Positions 34,194 to 43,105 of a DNA stretch of 64,000 nucleotides are shown piece after piece. Positions within the stretch are counted from its first letter, which is position 1, and every line of letters begins with the position of its first letter. The stretch is from positions 2,542,001 to 2,606,000 of the forward strand of contig NZ_CP050453.1 in the NCBI RefSeq assembly GCF_014171575.1, in the 5' to 3' direction. This stretch comes from Microbacterium sp. Se63.02b. Its GTDB lineage: Bacteria; Actinomycetota; Actinomycetes; Actinomycetales; Microbacteriaceae. The notes beneath the pieces were generated by a model, which searched no databases, was not told the origin of the DNA, and saw only the letters and a program-made list of their open reading frames with translations. Made by a program: the position numbers and the translations under genes.

Positions 34194-35609
34194 GTGGCTG
34201 GTATCTGTGACGTCCCCATCATCAGCAACGTCTGCGACGCCGTCGGCGAAGGTGCAGCCACCCTCGTCGCTGCACCATTCGACTGGCTCGCCCAAGCGAT
34301 CGGAGCGGCCGCGTCCTGGATCTTCCAAGGCGTGTGGGCGCTGTTCGACTCGACCACCCTGGTCGACATCACCGGGGCCGGCTACATCGGCGTGTACAAC
34401 GTGATCTTCGGGATTGCGATCTTCGTCATGCTGATCTTCTTCTGCCTGCAACTCATCACCGGCCTCATCAGACGCGATCCCACCGCCCTCTCCCGCGCCG
34501 CCCTCGGATTAGCGAAGTCGGTGCTCGGGTCGTTCCTGGTCATCACATTGACCGCGACACTGCTCGAGATCGTCGACCAACTCTCGATCGGGATCATCCA
34601 GGCGACCGGGACGACGTTGGAGGAGATGGGCGGGAAGATCGGGGTCCTCGTCGCAGGTCTCACCGCGATCACCCTCACCGCACCCGGAGCCGGCGCGATC
34701 ATCACCATCTTCCTCAGCTTCCTCGCGATCTGCGCGGCAGCAATCGTCTGGTTCAGCCTCCTGATCCGGAAGGCGCTGATCCTGGTCGCCGTCGTGATGG
34801 CACCGATCGCGCTATCGGGAGCGTCGTGGGATGCGACGAAGGGGTGGTTCGGGAAGTGGGCGTCGTTTGTGCTTGCGCTGATCTTCTCCAAACTCGTGAT
34901 CGTCGTGGTGTTCCTGGTGGCGATCAATCAGGTCAACGCGCCGATCGATATGGACCTCAGTTCGATTGCAGATCCGATCGCGGGGATTGTGCTGATGTTC
35001 ATCGCCGCGTTCGCGCCCTACATGGTCTACAAGTTCATCTCCTTCGTCGGCTTCGACATGTACCACGTCATGAGTGCGGAGCAAGAGTCGAAGCAGGCCA
35101 TGAACCGGCCCATGCCCCTCCCCGGCAAGCCCGACGGTGGCGGGCCACAGAAGATCCTCGACGGCGGGGGCGACAGCAAGAACGATGGTGGTGGAGGGAA
35201 TCCGCCGCCCCCGCCAGGGGGTGGGCCCAAACCCTCGCCGGGCGGCGGAGGTGGTGCCGGAGCGGCGGGGAGCAGCGTAGGTGGTGGCGCTGCCGGAGGC
35301 GGTGCAGGAGCGGGAGCCGGGGCGGGTGCTGCAGCGGCAGGTCCGGTCGGGATCGCCGCAGTCGCCGGGGCGAAGATCGCCAAGGGCGCAGCGGAGGCCG
35401 GCCCGAAGCTCGGCGACGCGATCGGCCGCACCGCCGACAGCCACGCCGGAGCCGCCAGCGAGGGGCAGGCCACGCCACCACCACCTGACCGGTCAGTGCC
35501 GCCCGCGCACCCCACCACGCCGGCGCCGAGCGCGCCTGCATCGAAGCCGCAGACCCCGCCCGCGAACAACAGCGGTGGTGGGCAGGCTCCGCCGCCGCCG
35601 AAGCCCTGA
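34194..35609 (+). CDS. VirB6/TrbL-like conjugation membrane protein
   Basis: A 471-residue polytopic protein. The first 300 residues hold about six membrane segments (for example IFGIAIFVMLIFFCLQLITG, AIITIFLSFLAICAAAIVWF, ASFVLALIFSKLVIVVVFLV). The last 160 residues are a very Gly/Ala/Pro-rich cytoplasmic tail with PPPPP and GAGAGAG runs. This is the VirB6/TrbL pattern of the inner channel. GTG start with GGGAGGGG upstream. The low-complexity tail may bind partner proteins. Confidence 0.8.
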   Translation: MAGICDVPIISNVCDAVGEGAATLVAAPFDWLAQAIGAAASWIFQGVWALFDSTTLVDITGAGYIGVYNVIFGIAIFVMLIFFCLQLITGLIRRDPTALSRAALGLAKSVLGSFLVITLTATLLEIVDQLSIGIIQATGTTLEEMGGKIGVLVAGLTAITLTAPGAGAIITIFLSFLAICAAAIVWFSLLIRKALILVAVVMAPIALSGASWDATKGWFGKWASFVLALIFSKLVIVVVFLVAINQVNAPIDMDLSSIADPIAGIVLMFIAAFAPYMVYKFISFVGFDMYHVMSAEQESKQAMNRPMPLPGKPDGGGPQKILDGGGDSKNDGGGGNPPPPPGGGPKPSPGGGGGAGAAGSSVGGGAAGGGAGAGAGAGAAAAGPVGIAAVAGAKIAKGAAEAGPKLGDAIGRTADSHAGAASEGQATPPPPDRSVPPAHPTTPAPSAPASKPQTPPANNSGGGQAPPPPKP

Positions 35610-35628
35610 CCGGAGAGATCCGCCACTG

Positions 35629-35640
35629 AAAGGAGGTGAC
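35629..35640 (+). promoter_or_regulatory. Perfect Shine-Dalgarno sequence without a start codon
   Basis: AAAGGAGGTGAC is a complete match to the 16S rRNA 3' end, but no ATG, GTG or TTG follows within 5-12 bases. The next gene starts 150 bases later. It may be a ribosome standby or decoy site, or mark a lost small gene. Confidence 0.5.
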
Positions 35641-35718
35641 GTTCCGTCATCTGGGCGGTGGCCAGTGAACAGCACACCCCGTGTGGTCAGAAACGACCTG
35701 ACCCCAGGGGTGGTTCAC

Positions 35719-35761
35719 GGGTCACCGCCCGCTGTGCTGTCCGTACCTGACCGGCGACCCC
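35719..35761 (+). promoter_or_regulatory. ICE motif upstream of the SCO6880-family gene
   Basis: GTACCTGACCGGCGACCCC begins at 35743, 47 bases before the ATG. GGGTC (35719-35723) can pair with GACCC (35756-35760) and CCG with CGG inside it. Confidence 0.5.
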
Positions 35762-35789
35762 AATCCGTTCGCCTATTCAGGAGCACCTT

Positions 35790-37253
35790 ATGGCCAGCAC
35801 TGCGTCCACCCGCACCGAGTTCGAGCTGTCAGCGGTGAAGTTCTCCCGCCTCACCAAACGCGGGATCATCCTCGGCCTCTCCCTCCCACAAGTCATCGCC
35901 CTCTCCGTCGCGGTCGCCGTGTTCATCGCCTCCCTCTACACCGGAGGCCCCGCCGCGCTCTACACGTCCCCGATCTGGGGCACCGGCGCTGCCCTCGCCT
36001 GGGTACCGGTCGGTGGGCGGAAGCTCGTCGAATGGGTACCGATCACCCTGCACTGGGTGCTCCGGCAAGCCCTCCAGCAGACGAGGTATCGACGTCGGAT
36101 TGTGAAGCCACGCCCTGCGGGAACCCTCGCGCTGCCTGGAGATGCGGCGCCGTTGCGTCAGTACGAGGATCCCGAGAGCGGGGCGGTGATGGTGCATGAC
36201 CCGCACGGGCAGACCCTGACGGCGCTGGTGGAGGTGACCCATCCCTCGTTCATTCTGTTGGATCCGGGTGAGCAGGAGCACCGCGTTCACGCCTGGGGTC
36301 GGGTGCTGTCCGTTGCGTGCCGGTCCACCCGGATCGCCCGCCTCCAAGTCCTCGAACGCACCGTCCCTGACTCCGGGTCGGGGCTCGCGCAGTGGTGGGC
36401 GGAGCACGGCAACGACGACGATTCCTGGGTCGCGCGCACTTACCGGGAGCTCATCGACCGGGCAGGCCCTGCCGGGGAACGCCACATCTCCACCATCTCC
36501 CTCAGCCTGGACATGCGGGCCGCATCCCGCACTATCCGCACCGCGGGCGGTGGCCTCAAGGGTGCCGCGGTGGTGCTCAAGCAAGAAATGGAGACCCTCA
36601 CCACCGCGCTCCGCACCGCAGACCTGAAACCCTCCGACTGGTACACACCAGGACAGCTCGCAATCATGCTCCGCAGTGCGTACGACCCCGCGATCGCCGC
36701 AACCCTGGAGCGCTCCGGGGAGATCGGGCAGGACCTCGCCATGGCTGGCCCGGTCGCGGTCGAAGAGACCTGGGACCAGCTGCGCTCTGACAGCGCGCAT
36801 CACGCGGTGTTGTGGATCAGTGAGTGGCCGCGCTCACTCGTCTACCCAGGCTTCCTCGCACCCGTACTCCTGACCAGCGGGATCCGTCGAGCGTTCACGC
36901 TGCTGTGCGACCCGATCCGCAGTGATCAGGCGGCGCGGGATATTCGGAAGAAGAAGACCGAGTACATCAGTGATGCGGCGCAGCGGCAGAAGGTCGGGCA
37001 GATCGAAGACGCGCAGCAATCCGCCGAATACCAAGACGTGCTGCAGCAGGAAGCCGACCTCACCAGCGGCCACGGCGTCCTGCGCTACACCGGACTCCTC
37101 GCCGTCTCCGCACCCACCGCCGATGAGCTGGAAGCTGCAGTGTCGGCGATAGAGCAGGCAGCGATCCAGGCGTCGTGCGAAACCCGTCGCCTGGTCGGGC
37201 AGCAGGCACAGGCGTTCGTCGCGGCAGCCCTGCCGCTCTGCCGAGGAATCTGA
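35790..37253 (+). CDS. SCO6880-family type IV secretion protein (VirB3/VirB4-N-like)
   Basis: A 487-residue protein. Near the N-terminus are two membrane segments (GIILGLSLPQVIALSVAVAV and ALYTSPIWGTGAALAWVPVG) as in PrgI/VirB3 proteins, then a soluble region resembling the N-terminal domain of VirB4 proteins. No Walker motifs are present. In actinobacterial elements this protein always precedes a separate VirB4 ATPase, as here, so the pair probably replaces a single VirB3-VirB4 unit. The ATG is preceded by CAGGAG. Confidence 0.78.
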   Translation: MASTASTRTEFELSAVKFSRLTKRGIILGLSLPQVIALSVAVAVFIASLYTGGPAALYTSPIWGTGAALAWVPVGGRKLVEWVPITLHWVLRQALQQTRYRRRIVKPRPAGTLALPGDAAPLRQYEDPESGAVMVHDPHGQTLTALVEVTHPSFILLDPGEQEHRVHAWGRVLSVACRSTRIARLQVLERTVPDSGSGLAQWWAEHGNDDDSWVARTYRELIDRAGPAGERHISTISLSLDMRAASRTIRTAGGGLKGAAVVLKQEMETLTTALRTADLKPSDWYTPGQLAIMLRSAYDPAIAATLERSGEIGQDLAMAGPVAVEETWDQLRSDSAHHAVLWISEWPRSLVYPGFLAPVLLTSGIRRAFTLLCDPIRSDQAARDIRKKKTEYISDAAQRQKVGQIEDAQQSAEYQDVLQQEADLTSGHGVLRYTGLLAVSAPTADELEAAVSAIEQAAIQASCETRRLVGQQAQAFVAAALPLCRGI

Positions 37254-37263
37254 GACATGAGGC

Positions 37264-37280
37264 GTACCTGACGGGTGTCA
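37264..37280 (+). promoter_or_regulatory. ICE motif upstream of virB4
   Basis: GTACCTGACGGGTGTCA begins 46 bases before the virB4 ATG, in the 56-base gap after the SCO6880-family gene. Only a short flanking pair (GACA/TGTC) is visible. Confidence 0.45.
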
Positions 37281-37309
37281 CTGCACACTCCGTCGGAAGG
37301 CCACCCCTC

Positions 37310-38833
37310 ATGGGACAGCACACCAGCCCGAAGAAGCTCCACTCCACCGTCCTCGTCGAAGACGGTACCGGCCGGAAGAACCGCAAGACCCGGGAACGTG
37401 CCGCCCGGCAAGTCATCGCCCGCGAGCACGCCGAGCAACGCGCCGCAGAGAAGGCGAAGCTCGCCGCGGAACGGGCAGAAGCGCGCTCGACGAACTACCT
37501 CCCCAGGGGTGGCGAGCCAGGTCCCGCGGGATTGCGGTCGTATCGGGGGTTTCGGGTTCCCTCGCATCAGGACACCTCGGCCGCGCTGCAGGGCGCGTAC
37601 CCGTTCCTCGCCGAAGGCGGCCTCGGCTCCCAGGGCGTATTCGTGGGGCAGGACATGTACTCCGGCGGATCGTTCGTGTACGACCCGTGGGTGCTGTACC
37701 AGCGCGGCATCATCACCGCCCCAAACCTCGTCCTCGCCGGCATCGTCGGCAGTGGGAAGTCGTCGCTGGCCAAGTCGCTCTACACCCGCAGCATCCCGTT
37801 CGGGCGTCGCGTGTACGTCCCCGGCGATCCAAAGGGTGAGCACACGGCGGTTGCGGAGGCAGTGGGTGGGAAAGCGATCGTCCTCGGGCATGGCCTCTCG
37901 AACCGTCTCAATCCGCTCGACGAGGGCTACCGGCCCGGCGGGCTCACCGACGCCGAATGGGCGTCCACGGTTGCGTCGCGTCGCCGTGACCTGATCGGCG
38001 CCCTCGCCGAGACCGTGCTCGAGCGGTCGTTGTCGCCGCTGGAACACACGGTCATCGATATCGCCCTCCAGGCCGTGGTCGCCAGTAACGATGTGCCGAT
38101 CCTGCCGATGGTCGTTGACCGCATCCTCACTCCCGACCCCACAGATGACGACCGCCTTGCCGAGGACGGCCGCATGGTCGGGCACGCCCTGCGCCGTCTC
38201 GTCTCCGGCGACCTCCAAGGCCTGTTCGACGGACCCTCCACGGTGACCTTTGATCCGACGTTGCCGATGATCACCCTCGACCTATCCCGCGTCGTCGAAA
38301 ACTCCACCCTCATCAGCGTGCTGATGACCTGCTCGTCGGCATGGATGGAATCCGCACTGCTGGACCCGAACGGTGGGCAACGTTGGGTTGTCTACGACGA
38401 AGCGTGGCGGCTCATATCCCACCCGGCGTTGTTGAAGCGGATGGACGCGCACTGGCGGCTCGCCCGCCATTACGGGATCGCGAACCTGCTCATCTTCCAC
38501 AAGCTCACCGACCTCGACAACGTCGGCGACCACGGCTCCGCCATGCGATCCCTCGCCAACAGCCTGCTGGCCAATGCGGAGTCGCGGATCATCTACCGAC
38601 AAGAATCCGACCAGATCGGCACCACCGGGAAGACCCTCGGCCTCACCGGCACCGAGCAGAAACTCCTGCCGTCCCTGGGGACCGGGCAGGGGTTGTGGCG
38701 GATCAAAGAGTCGTCATACGTCGTCCAGCATCAGTTGCACCCTGATGAGCTGCGGGCCTTCGACACCACCCAGCGGATGACTCAGAATCCCCGCGAGTTC
38801 ACGAATCCTGAGCGCTCCGGAGAGCTGTCTTGA
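37310..38833 (+). CDS. VirB4-like conjugation ATPase
   Basis: A 507-residue P-loop ATPase with Walker A GIVGSGKSSLAKSL (about residue 143) and Walker B RWVVYDEAW (about residue 360), plus the DPKGEH motif typical of VirB4/TraC. It lacks the N-terminal half of classical VirB4, which is supplied by the preceding SCO6880-family protein. GGAAGG precedes the ATG at 37310; the frame is open upstream into the previous gene. It powers assembly of and transfer through the secretion channel at the membrane. Confidence 0.88.
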   Translation: MGQHTSPKKLHSTVLVEDGTGRKNRKTRERAARQVIAREHAEQRAAEKAKLAAERAEARSTNYLPRGGEPGPAGLRSYRGFRVPSHQDTSAALQGAYPFLAEGGLGSQGVFVGQDMYSGGSFVYDPWVLYQRGIITAPNLVLAGIVGSGKSSLAKSLYTRSIPFGRRVYVPGDPKGEHTAVAEAVGGKAIVLGHGLSNRLNPLDEGYRPGGLTDAEWASTVASRRRDLIGALAETVLERSLSPLEHTVIDIALQAVVASNDVPILPMVVDRILTPDPTDDDRLAEDGRMVGHALRRLVSGDLQGLFDGPSTVTFDPTLPMITLDLSRVVENSTLISVLMTCSSAWMESALLDPNGGQRWVVYDEAWRLISHPALLKRMDAHWRLARHYGIANLLIFHKLTDLDNVGDHGSAMRSLANSLLANAESRIIYRQESDQIGTTGKTLGLTGTEQKLLPSLGTGQGLWRIKESSYVVQHQLHPDELRAFDTTQRMTQNPREFTNPERSGELS

Positions 38834-39342
38834 GCGTAGACGGCCCCGCCTCGGAGCACCAGGGCTCGGACGATACGAGCAGCGTGTCAGAGGAGGAGCT
38901 GGTGCGGAACATGATGGCCCTCGATGACGGGTTGCATCGGATCGAGCAGCAATCCCAGGATCAGTTGATCCTGTTGTATGAGGATCCGGAGACGTTCGGA
39001 GCTGGGCATTTCGTGCTATATCCCCTGCACGGGTCTTCGCCGCGGTTCGCGATCGAGGAGCAGTACCCGCCCGGGGTCGACTGGTCCGATGAAGACCGTG
39101 TCCCGGTGTCCTGGACGTGGGCATCCGAAGCGCGGCTTCCACAGCCGGATGGGAGCTGGCCGTGGGTGACGCTCTCCGAGGGTGAAGTCGCCTCCGCCGA
39201 CTACGAGACGCTGCTGCACATCACCGGTGGGTGGGCGGATGCGCTGTGCGAGCTCATTGCCCGGGAGGAAGCCCTCACCACCGCCCCCGTCGCAGACGAC
39301 GGGGTGGGGCGTTCGGGGCCGGGTCGCACCTTCCTGGCATGA
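38830..39342 (+). CDS. Hypothetical ICE protein between virB4 and virD4
   Basis: A 170-residue acidic protein of unknown family, hydrophilic and without membrane segment (EEQYPPGVDWSDEDRVPVSWTW, part of the centre). Its start is a TTG overlapping the virB4 stop (TTGA), which implies translation by termination-reinitiation. An ATG further in (38909) is possible but would shorten the protein. The C-terminus LCELIAREEAL resembles tails of other ICE proteins. Confidence 0.55.
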   Translation: MSVDGPASEHQGSDDTSSVSEEELVRNMMALDDGLHRIEQQSQDQLILLYEDPETFGAGHFVLYPLHGSSPRFAIEEQYPPGVDWSDEDRVPVSWTWASEARLPQPDGSWPWVTLSEGEVASADYETLLHITGGWADALCELIAREEALTTAPVADDGVGRSGPGRTFLA

Positions 39343-39884
39343 CCCTTCGACGCCGTCGCCAGAACAGCAACCAGACACACCCCGTGGCCCCGAAATCGAG
39401 GTTGGTGGTGCCTGCGGTGCTGCCGCAGATTCTCCTCGAAGCCGTGAACGCGGACACTCTCGTCGTGACCGTGAACGGTAACCGCCTTGCCGCTACCCCG
39501 ATCCGCCGAGACGAGATCACAGCCACGGTGACGGAGCTCGTCGGGCGCTTCGGATCACCAACCCGGGTGGAGGTGCGAGAGATGGACGGCAGCGTCCACG
39601 CAGACATCCTCACGCCACCTGCGCCGGAGCCGCGGTCGCCGTTCGCTCCACCAGAAGACGCCGCACCCGCACTGGTAGCACTGCCGAGCCTTCTGGAGTT
39701 CACCGCGGACGGGTTCGTCCCCGGTGAAGACGTCGCCCTCGCCCTGATCCTCCGCCACAGCTCGGCCGACCCAACCGGTGCCGCCCGCGCCCTCGTCGAC
39801 CGCGGCGAGATCCCTCGCGTGAGGGGTGAGGTGATCTTGCTGGGGCGAATCTCTGGCACCGCCTCGGTGCAGCGCATCGACTGA
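39339..39884 (+). CDS. Hypothetical ICE protein
   Basis: A 181-residue protein with a basic N-terminus (MTLRRRRQNS) and a domain starting VVPAVLPQILLEAVNADTLVV. It then has a Pro/Ala-rich stretch and a C-terminal segment ending VILLGRISGTASV. The family is unknown. The ATG overlaps the stop of the preceding gene (ATGA), so the three genes from virB4 onward are coupled. Confidence 0.55.
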   Translation: MTLRRRRQNSNQTHPVAPKSRLVVPAVLPQILLEAVNADTLVVTVNGNRLAATPIRRDEITATVTELVGRFGSPTRVEVREMDGSVHADILTPPAPEPRSPFAPPEDAAPALVALPSLLEFTADGFVPGEDVALALILRHSSADPTGAARALVDRGEIPRVRGEVILLGRISGTASVQRID

Positions 39885-39908
39885 CCGCCCGCTTATCCGC
39901 TCGTCGTC

Positions 39909-39928
39909 GTACCTGTTGTCCTGACCCC
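39909..39928 (+). promoter_or_regulatory. ICE motif upstream of virD4
   Basis: GTACCTGTTGTCCTGACCCC begins 57 bases before the virD4 ATG. The right half is shifted by about one base compared with other copies and no flanking stem is evident. Confidence 0.45.
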
Positions 39929-39965
39929 GCGCGTGTGCCTTCTGCGGGATCAGAAAGGTGCCGAC

Positions 39966-41732
39966 ATGTCTGGTCCTGTGCAGGCGAAACCCGCCAACGA
40001 CCTCTTCATCAACCTCACCCTCGGAGCCCTCATCACCGCCGCCGTGTTCACCGGGATACTAAGGGTCGCGGGCTCCGTGACCGCATTCCTCACCGGCCTG
40101 CCCGAACCGTCCGGCAGTTTCACCTCTTGGATCAGTGTCCTTGCCACCCCAACGGACCCCGGGACGGCGCTTGGCGCGGAAGGCTTGAACCCGTTCGTCT
40201 ACTGGGCAGTCGTCGCCGTGGTTCTTGGCGTGCTCGGAACATCAGGCCTCTTCGTGGTTCGGGCGGTTCACCGTTCCCGGTCGAAATCGGACCCACACCG
40301 GCTCGCCGGGACCGCCACCGCCGCCGAGGTCGCCCGGGCCGCCTCCCCGAAGACCCTGGTGAAGAAGGCTGCGACGTTGCGGCCCTCGCTCACCGGAACA
40401 CCCGCCCCGGAAGACGTGGGGTATCTGCTCGGTACCGGGAAAGGCGGGCAGATCTGGGCGACCGTCGAAGACTCGATCCTACTGATCGGCCCGCCCCGCT
40501 CGGGGAAAGGGCTGCATGTAGTGATCAACGCGATCCTCGACGCCCCCGGAGCCGTCATCACCACCAGCACCCGTCCGGACAACCTCACCGCGACCTTGAA
40601 AGCGCGCGCGAAGAAGGGGAAGGTCGCGGTGTTCGACCCCCAGCAGCTCGCCCCAGGGCTCCCGGCGGGGATGCGGTGGTCACCCGTGCGCGGCTGCCAG
40701 GACCCGCTCACGGCGATGATCCGCGCGAAAGGCCTCGCCACCGCCACAGGGTTCGGTGGCGTCCAGGACGCGGGGTTTTGGGAAGGGAAGACGACCGCCG
40801 CGATCCAAGCCCTTCTCCATGCCGCCGCTCTCGACGGTAGGAACGCGAAGACCCTGTACCAGTGGGCGCTGAACCCGACCCTCGCCGCCGACGCCGTAAG
40901 GGTGCTGTCGTCCCATCCGGGAGCGGCGGAAGGGTGGGCGGACTCCTTGGATGCGATGGTGCAGGCAGACCCGCGGACGAGGGATTCGATCTGGCAGGGT
41001 GTCTCCCTCGCGTTCTCTGCTCTTGCCGATCCCCGCGTCCTGGACGCGGTTTCCCCGGGGCCGGGTGAGGAGTTCGACCCTGAGGAGTTTCTCCTCGGCA
41101 ACGGGACCCTCTACCTCCTCGCCACCGGTGCCGGCGCCGGCGCGTCGTCGGCGCTGGTGGCGGCGTTCATTGAAGACCTCGTCGAGTCCGCCCGGAAGAT
41201 CGCCGCACGGTCACCTGGCGCACGCATGGACCCGCCTTTGTTGCTGGCGTTGGATGAGATTGGGAACCTTGCCCCGCTGCCGTCGCTGCCGACGTTGATG
41301 GCGGAAGGTGGCGGCACCGGCATCACCCCACTCCCGGTGTTGCAGTCCCTTGCCCAGGCGCGGGAGAAGTGGGGTGAGAACCAGGCGAACGCGATCTGGG
41401 ACGCATCCATCGTGAAAATCATCCTCGGCGGAGCCTCCAACAGCCGAGACCTCCAAGACCTCTCCACCCTCATCGGCGACCGCGACGAAACCACCGACAG
41501 CATGACGACGGATGCCTATGGGGCGCACTCATCGCAACGGTCGATCCGCCGCGTCCCGATCCTCCCACCCGACGTCCTCCGCACCCTCCCGTTCGGCACG
41601 GGCGTGGTGATGCTCCGCACCGCCCGCCCCATCATCACGAACCTGCGCCCGTGGCCAACCCGCGCGGATGCCAAACAGCTCCGCACGGACCGGGGCGAGG
41701 TCGAGCAGGCGCTCCAAGGCGGTGCCCGATAG
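39966..41732 (+). CDS. VirD4-like type IV coupling protein
   Basis: A 588-residue coupling ATPase. Two N-terminal membrane segments (LTLGALITAAVFTGILRVAG and YWAVVAVVLGVLGTSGLFVV), Walker A GPPRSGKG (about residue 174) and Walker B LLLALDEIGN (about residue 424) followed by the conserved LPSLPTLMAEGGGTG. It brings the relaxase-DNA complex to the secretion channel. The start at 39966 follows AAAGGTG; the frame is open 11 codons further upstream. Confidence 0.9.
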   Translation: MSGPVQAKPANDLFINLTLGALITAAVFTGILRVAGSVTAFLTGLPEPSGSFTSWISVLATPTDPGTALGAEGLNPFVYWAVVAVVLGVLGTSGLFVVRAVHRSRSKSDPHRLAGTATAAEVARAASPKTLVKKAATLRPSLTGTPAPEDVGYLLGTGKGGQIWATVEDSILLIGPPRSGKGLHVVINAILDAPGAVITTSTRPDNLTATLKARAKKGKVAVFDPQQLAPGLPAGMRWSPVRGCQDPLTAMIRAKGLATATGFGGVQDAGFWEGKTTAAIQALLHAAALDGRNAKTLYQWALNPTLAADAVRVLSSHPGAAEGWADSLDAMVQADPRTRDSIWQGVSLAFSALADPRVLDAVSPGPGEEFDPEEFLLGNGTLYLLATGAGAGASSALVAAFIEDLVESARKIAARSPGARMDPPLLLALDEIGNLAPLPSLPTLMAEGGGTGITPLPVLQSLAQAREKWGENQANAIWDASIVKIILGGASNSRDLQDLSTLIGDRDETTDSMTTDAYGAHSSQRSIRRVPILPPDVLRTLPFGTGVVMLRTARPIITNLRPWPTRADAKQLRTDRGEVEQALQGGAR

Positions 41733-41751
41733 TACCGCCGGGGTGTTGGTC

Positions 41752-41770
41752 GTACCTGTCTGGTGAGCCC
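41752..41770 (+). promoter_or_regulatory. ICE motif upstream of the SSB-like gene
   Basis: GTACCTGTCTGGTGAGCCC begins 60 bases before the ATG at 41812. GCCGGGG before it (about 41737-41743) and CCCGCGGC after it could pair with one bulge. Confidence 0.48.
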
Positions 41771-41811
41771 GCGGCTGCGGGATTGACATGGACATGTTGG
41801 GAGACATCACG

Positions 41812-42303
41812 ATGACTATTCGCACGAAGGAATCCCTGTCGGGGTTCGTCGCGTCCGACCCGGAGCTGACGTTCACCAGCAAGGGCGATGCCCGCCTCTA
41901 CGCCCGGATCGGGCAGCCCCAGGCACGGGTCGAAGACGACGGGACGTTCACCCCGTTGGAGCCGACGTTCACGGACCTGGTGATGTTCCGGCGCTCCGCG
42001 GAGCTCGCGCATGAGCAGTTCCAGAAGGGTGACAACTTCCTCGCCGAGGGCGAGACCCGCACCTACACCGGCAGCGACGGCACCGAACGAGAGCAGTTCG
42101 TAGCGTCCCGGATCGGACACGACAACAACATCACCCGCTACACCGTCGACCGCACCCCACCCGAACGAGACACCCCACAACAGGAGACCCCGATACGCGG
42201 TCAGATGCAGCAGGCCCTCGCCGACCGCGAAGGACAGCTCGACCCGGAACCACCCACCGCGACCAGCGCTGCGTCCGCGCAGCGCGACGCGGTCGCCCGA
42301 TAA
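41812..42303 (+). CDS. Single-stranded DNA-binding-like protein (OB fold)
   Basis: A 163-residue protein with an OB-fold N-terminal region (SLSGFVASDPELTFTSKGDAR, LYARIGQPQARVEDDG, DLVMFRRSAELAHEQFQKGD, VASRIGHDN) like SSB. The tail is Pro/Thr/Ala-rich and lacks the usual acidic DDxPF tip. The ATG at 41812 has GGGAG about 9 bases upstream; an ATG at 41788 is in frame but not better supported. It probably coats the transferred single strand. Confidence 0.78.
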   Translation: MTIRTKESLSGFVASDPELTFTSKGDARLYARIGQPQARVEDDGTFTPLEPTFTDLVMFRRSAELAHEQFQKGDNFLAEGETRTYTGSDGTEREQFVASRIGHDNNITRYTVDRTPPERDTPQQETPIRGQMQQALADREGQLDPEPPTATSAASAQRDAVAR

Positions 42304-42306
42304 GCC

Positions 42307-42361
42307 GCGGGTGCGGCGACCAGCCACCCCACCACCACCACCGTGTGGTCGCCGCACCCGC
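42307..42361 (+). terminator. Long inverted repeat after the SSB-like gene
   Basis: GCGGGTGCGGCGACCA (42307-42322) and TGGTCGCCGCACCCGC (42346-42361) are perfectly complementary over 16 bases, with a 23-base CCACC-rich loop. It begins 4 bases after the stop codon. There is no T-run, but terminators without one are common in this group; a leader structure like the motif hairpins is the alternative. Confidence 0.6.
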
Positions 42362-42427
42362 CTCCTTCCTGCGCCGCATCCTTCGCGGCTCTCCTTCTTC
42401 GCCTCGCCACGTTCCGGGAGTTTTCTG

Positions 42428-43105
42428 ATGACCACCAACAACCCCGCCCCACCCGACACCGAACCGCAGAGCTCGAGGCCGGCCGTGCCGGGGCCTGACT
42501 TCGATGGGATTGACCTGTCCGAGCTCCCCGCAGACGTCGCTGAGAAAGCGAAGCAGTTCGCGAAGCAAACGTTCCAGGCGGACCTGGCGAAGTCACTCAC
42601 CGCGGTGGCACGCCCGATCAACTGGCGCACCCTCCCACCCGCCGACCTCGAGCACGAGCTTCTCGAGCTGAACGGATGGGTCGACTGGCTCCGCCACACC
42701 TACGGCCTCCCCGCACAAGTTGTCCCGCCGATGTGGCACCGCCACCCCGAACTCATCTGGGAACTGTCCGCCCTGCGCCAGCACTGGCTGTTCTGCTTCG
42801 ACCCACAAGCCAAAGGCAACCAGGCCCTCGCCTGGCACCACGACTTCAGCGTCGCCCGCGAACGGCTACGGGACTGGGTCACGATCTCCGGCACCCGCCT
42901 TGACCGCGACCGCCCCACCCGCATCACAGTGTGGCCCGGCGGCGAAGCCGAAGACTGGACAGAACCCGACACCACCGAACGCCCCGTCGCGAAGCGCACG
43001 GACGATTTCCTCGCGTTCGTCGAGGAGCAGGTCAAGGCCCGGATTGCGGAGCAGGACGCGACGATCCGGGAAATCGTGAACATCGATTGGAGCGAGCAGT
43101 CATGA
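42428..43105 (+). CDS. DUF4913-like ICE protein
   Basis: A 225-residue hydrophilic protein. The central block WVDWLRHTYGLPAQVVPPMW, followed by HPELIWELSALRQHWLFCFD, matches the DUF4913 family as I remember it, a domain found in actinobacterial mobile elements with unknown function. The C-terminal helix FVEEQVKARIAEQDATI may form a coiled coil. The gene overlaps the excisionase gene by 4 bases. Confidence 0.65.
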   Translation: MTTNNPAPPDTEPQSSRPAVPGPDFDGIDLSELPADVAEKAKQFAKQTFQADLAKSLTAVARPINWRTLPPADLEHELLELNGWVDWLRHTYGLPAQVVPPMWHRHPELIWELSALRQHWLFCFDPQAKGNQALAWHHDFSVARERLRDWVTISGTRLDRDRPTRITVWPGGEAEDWTEPDTTERPVAKRTDDFLAFVEEQVKARIAEQDATIREIVNIDWSEQS

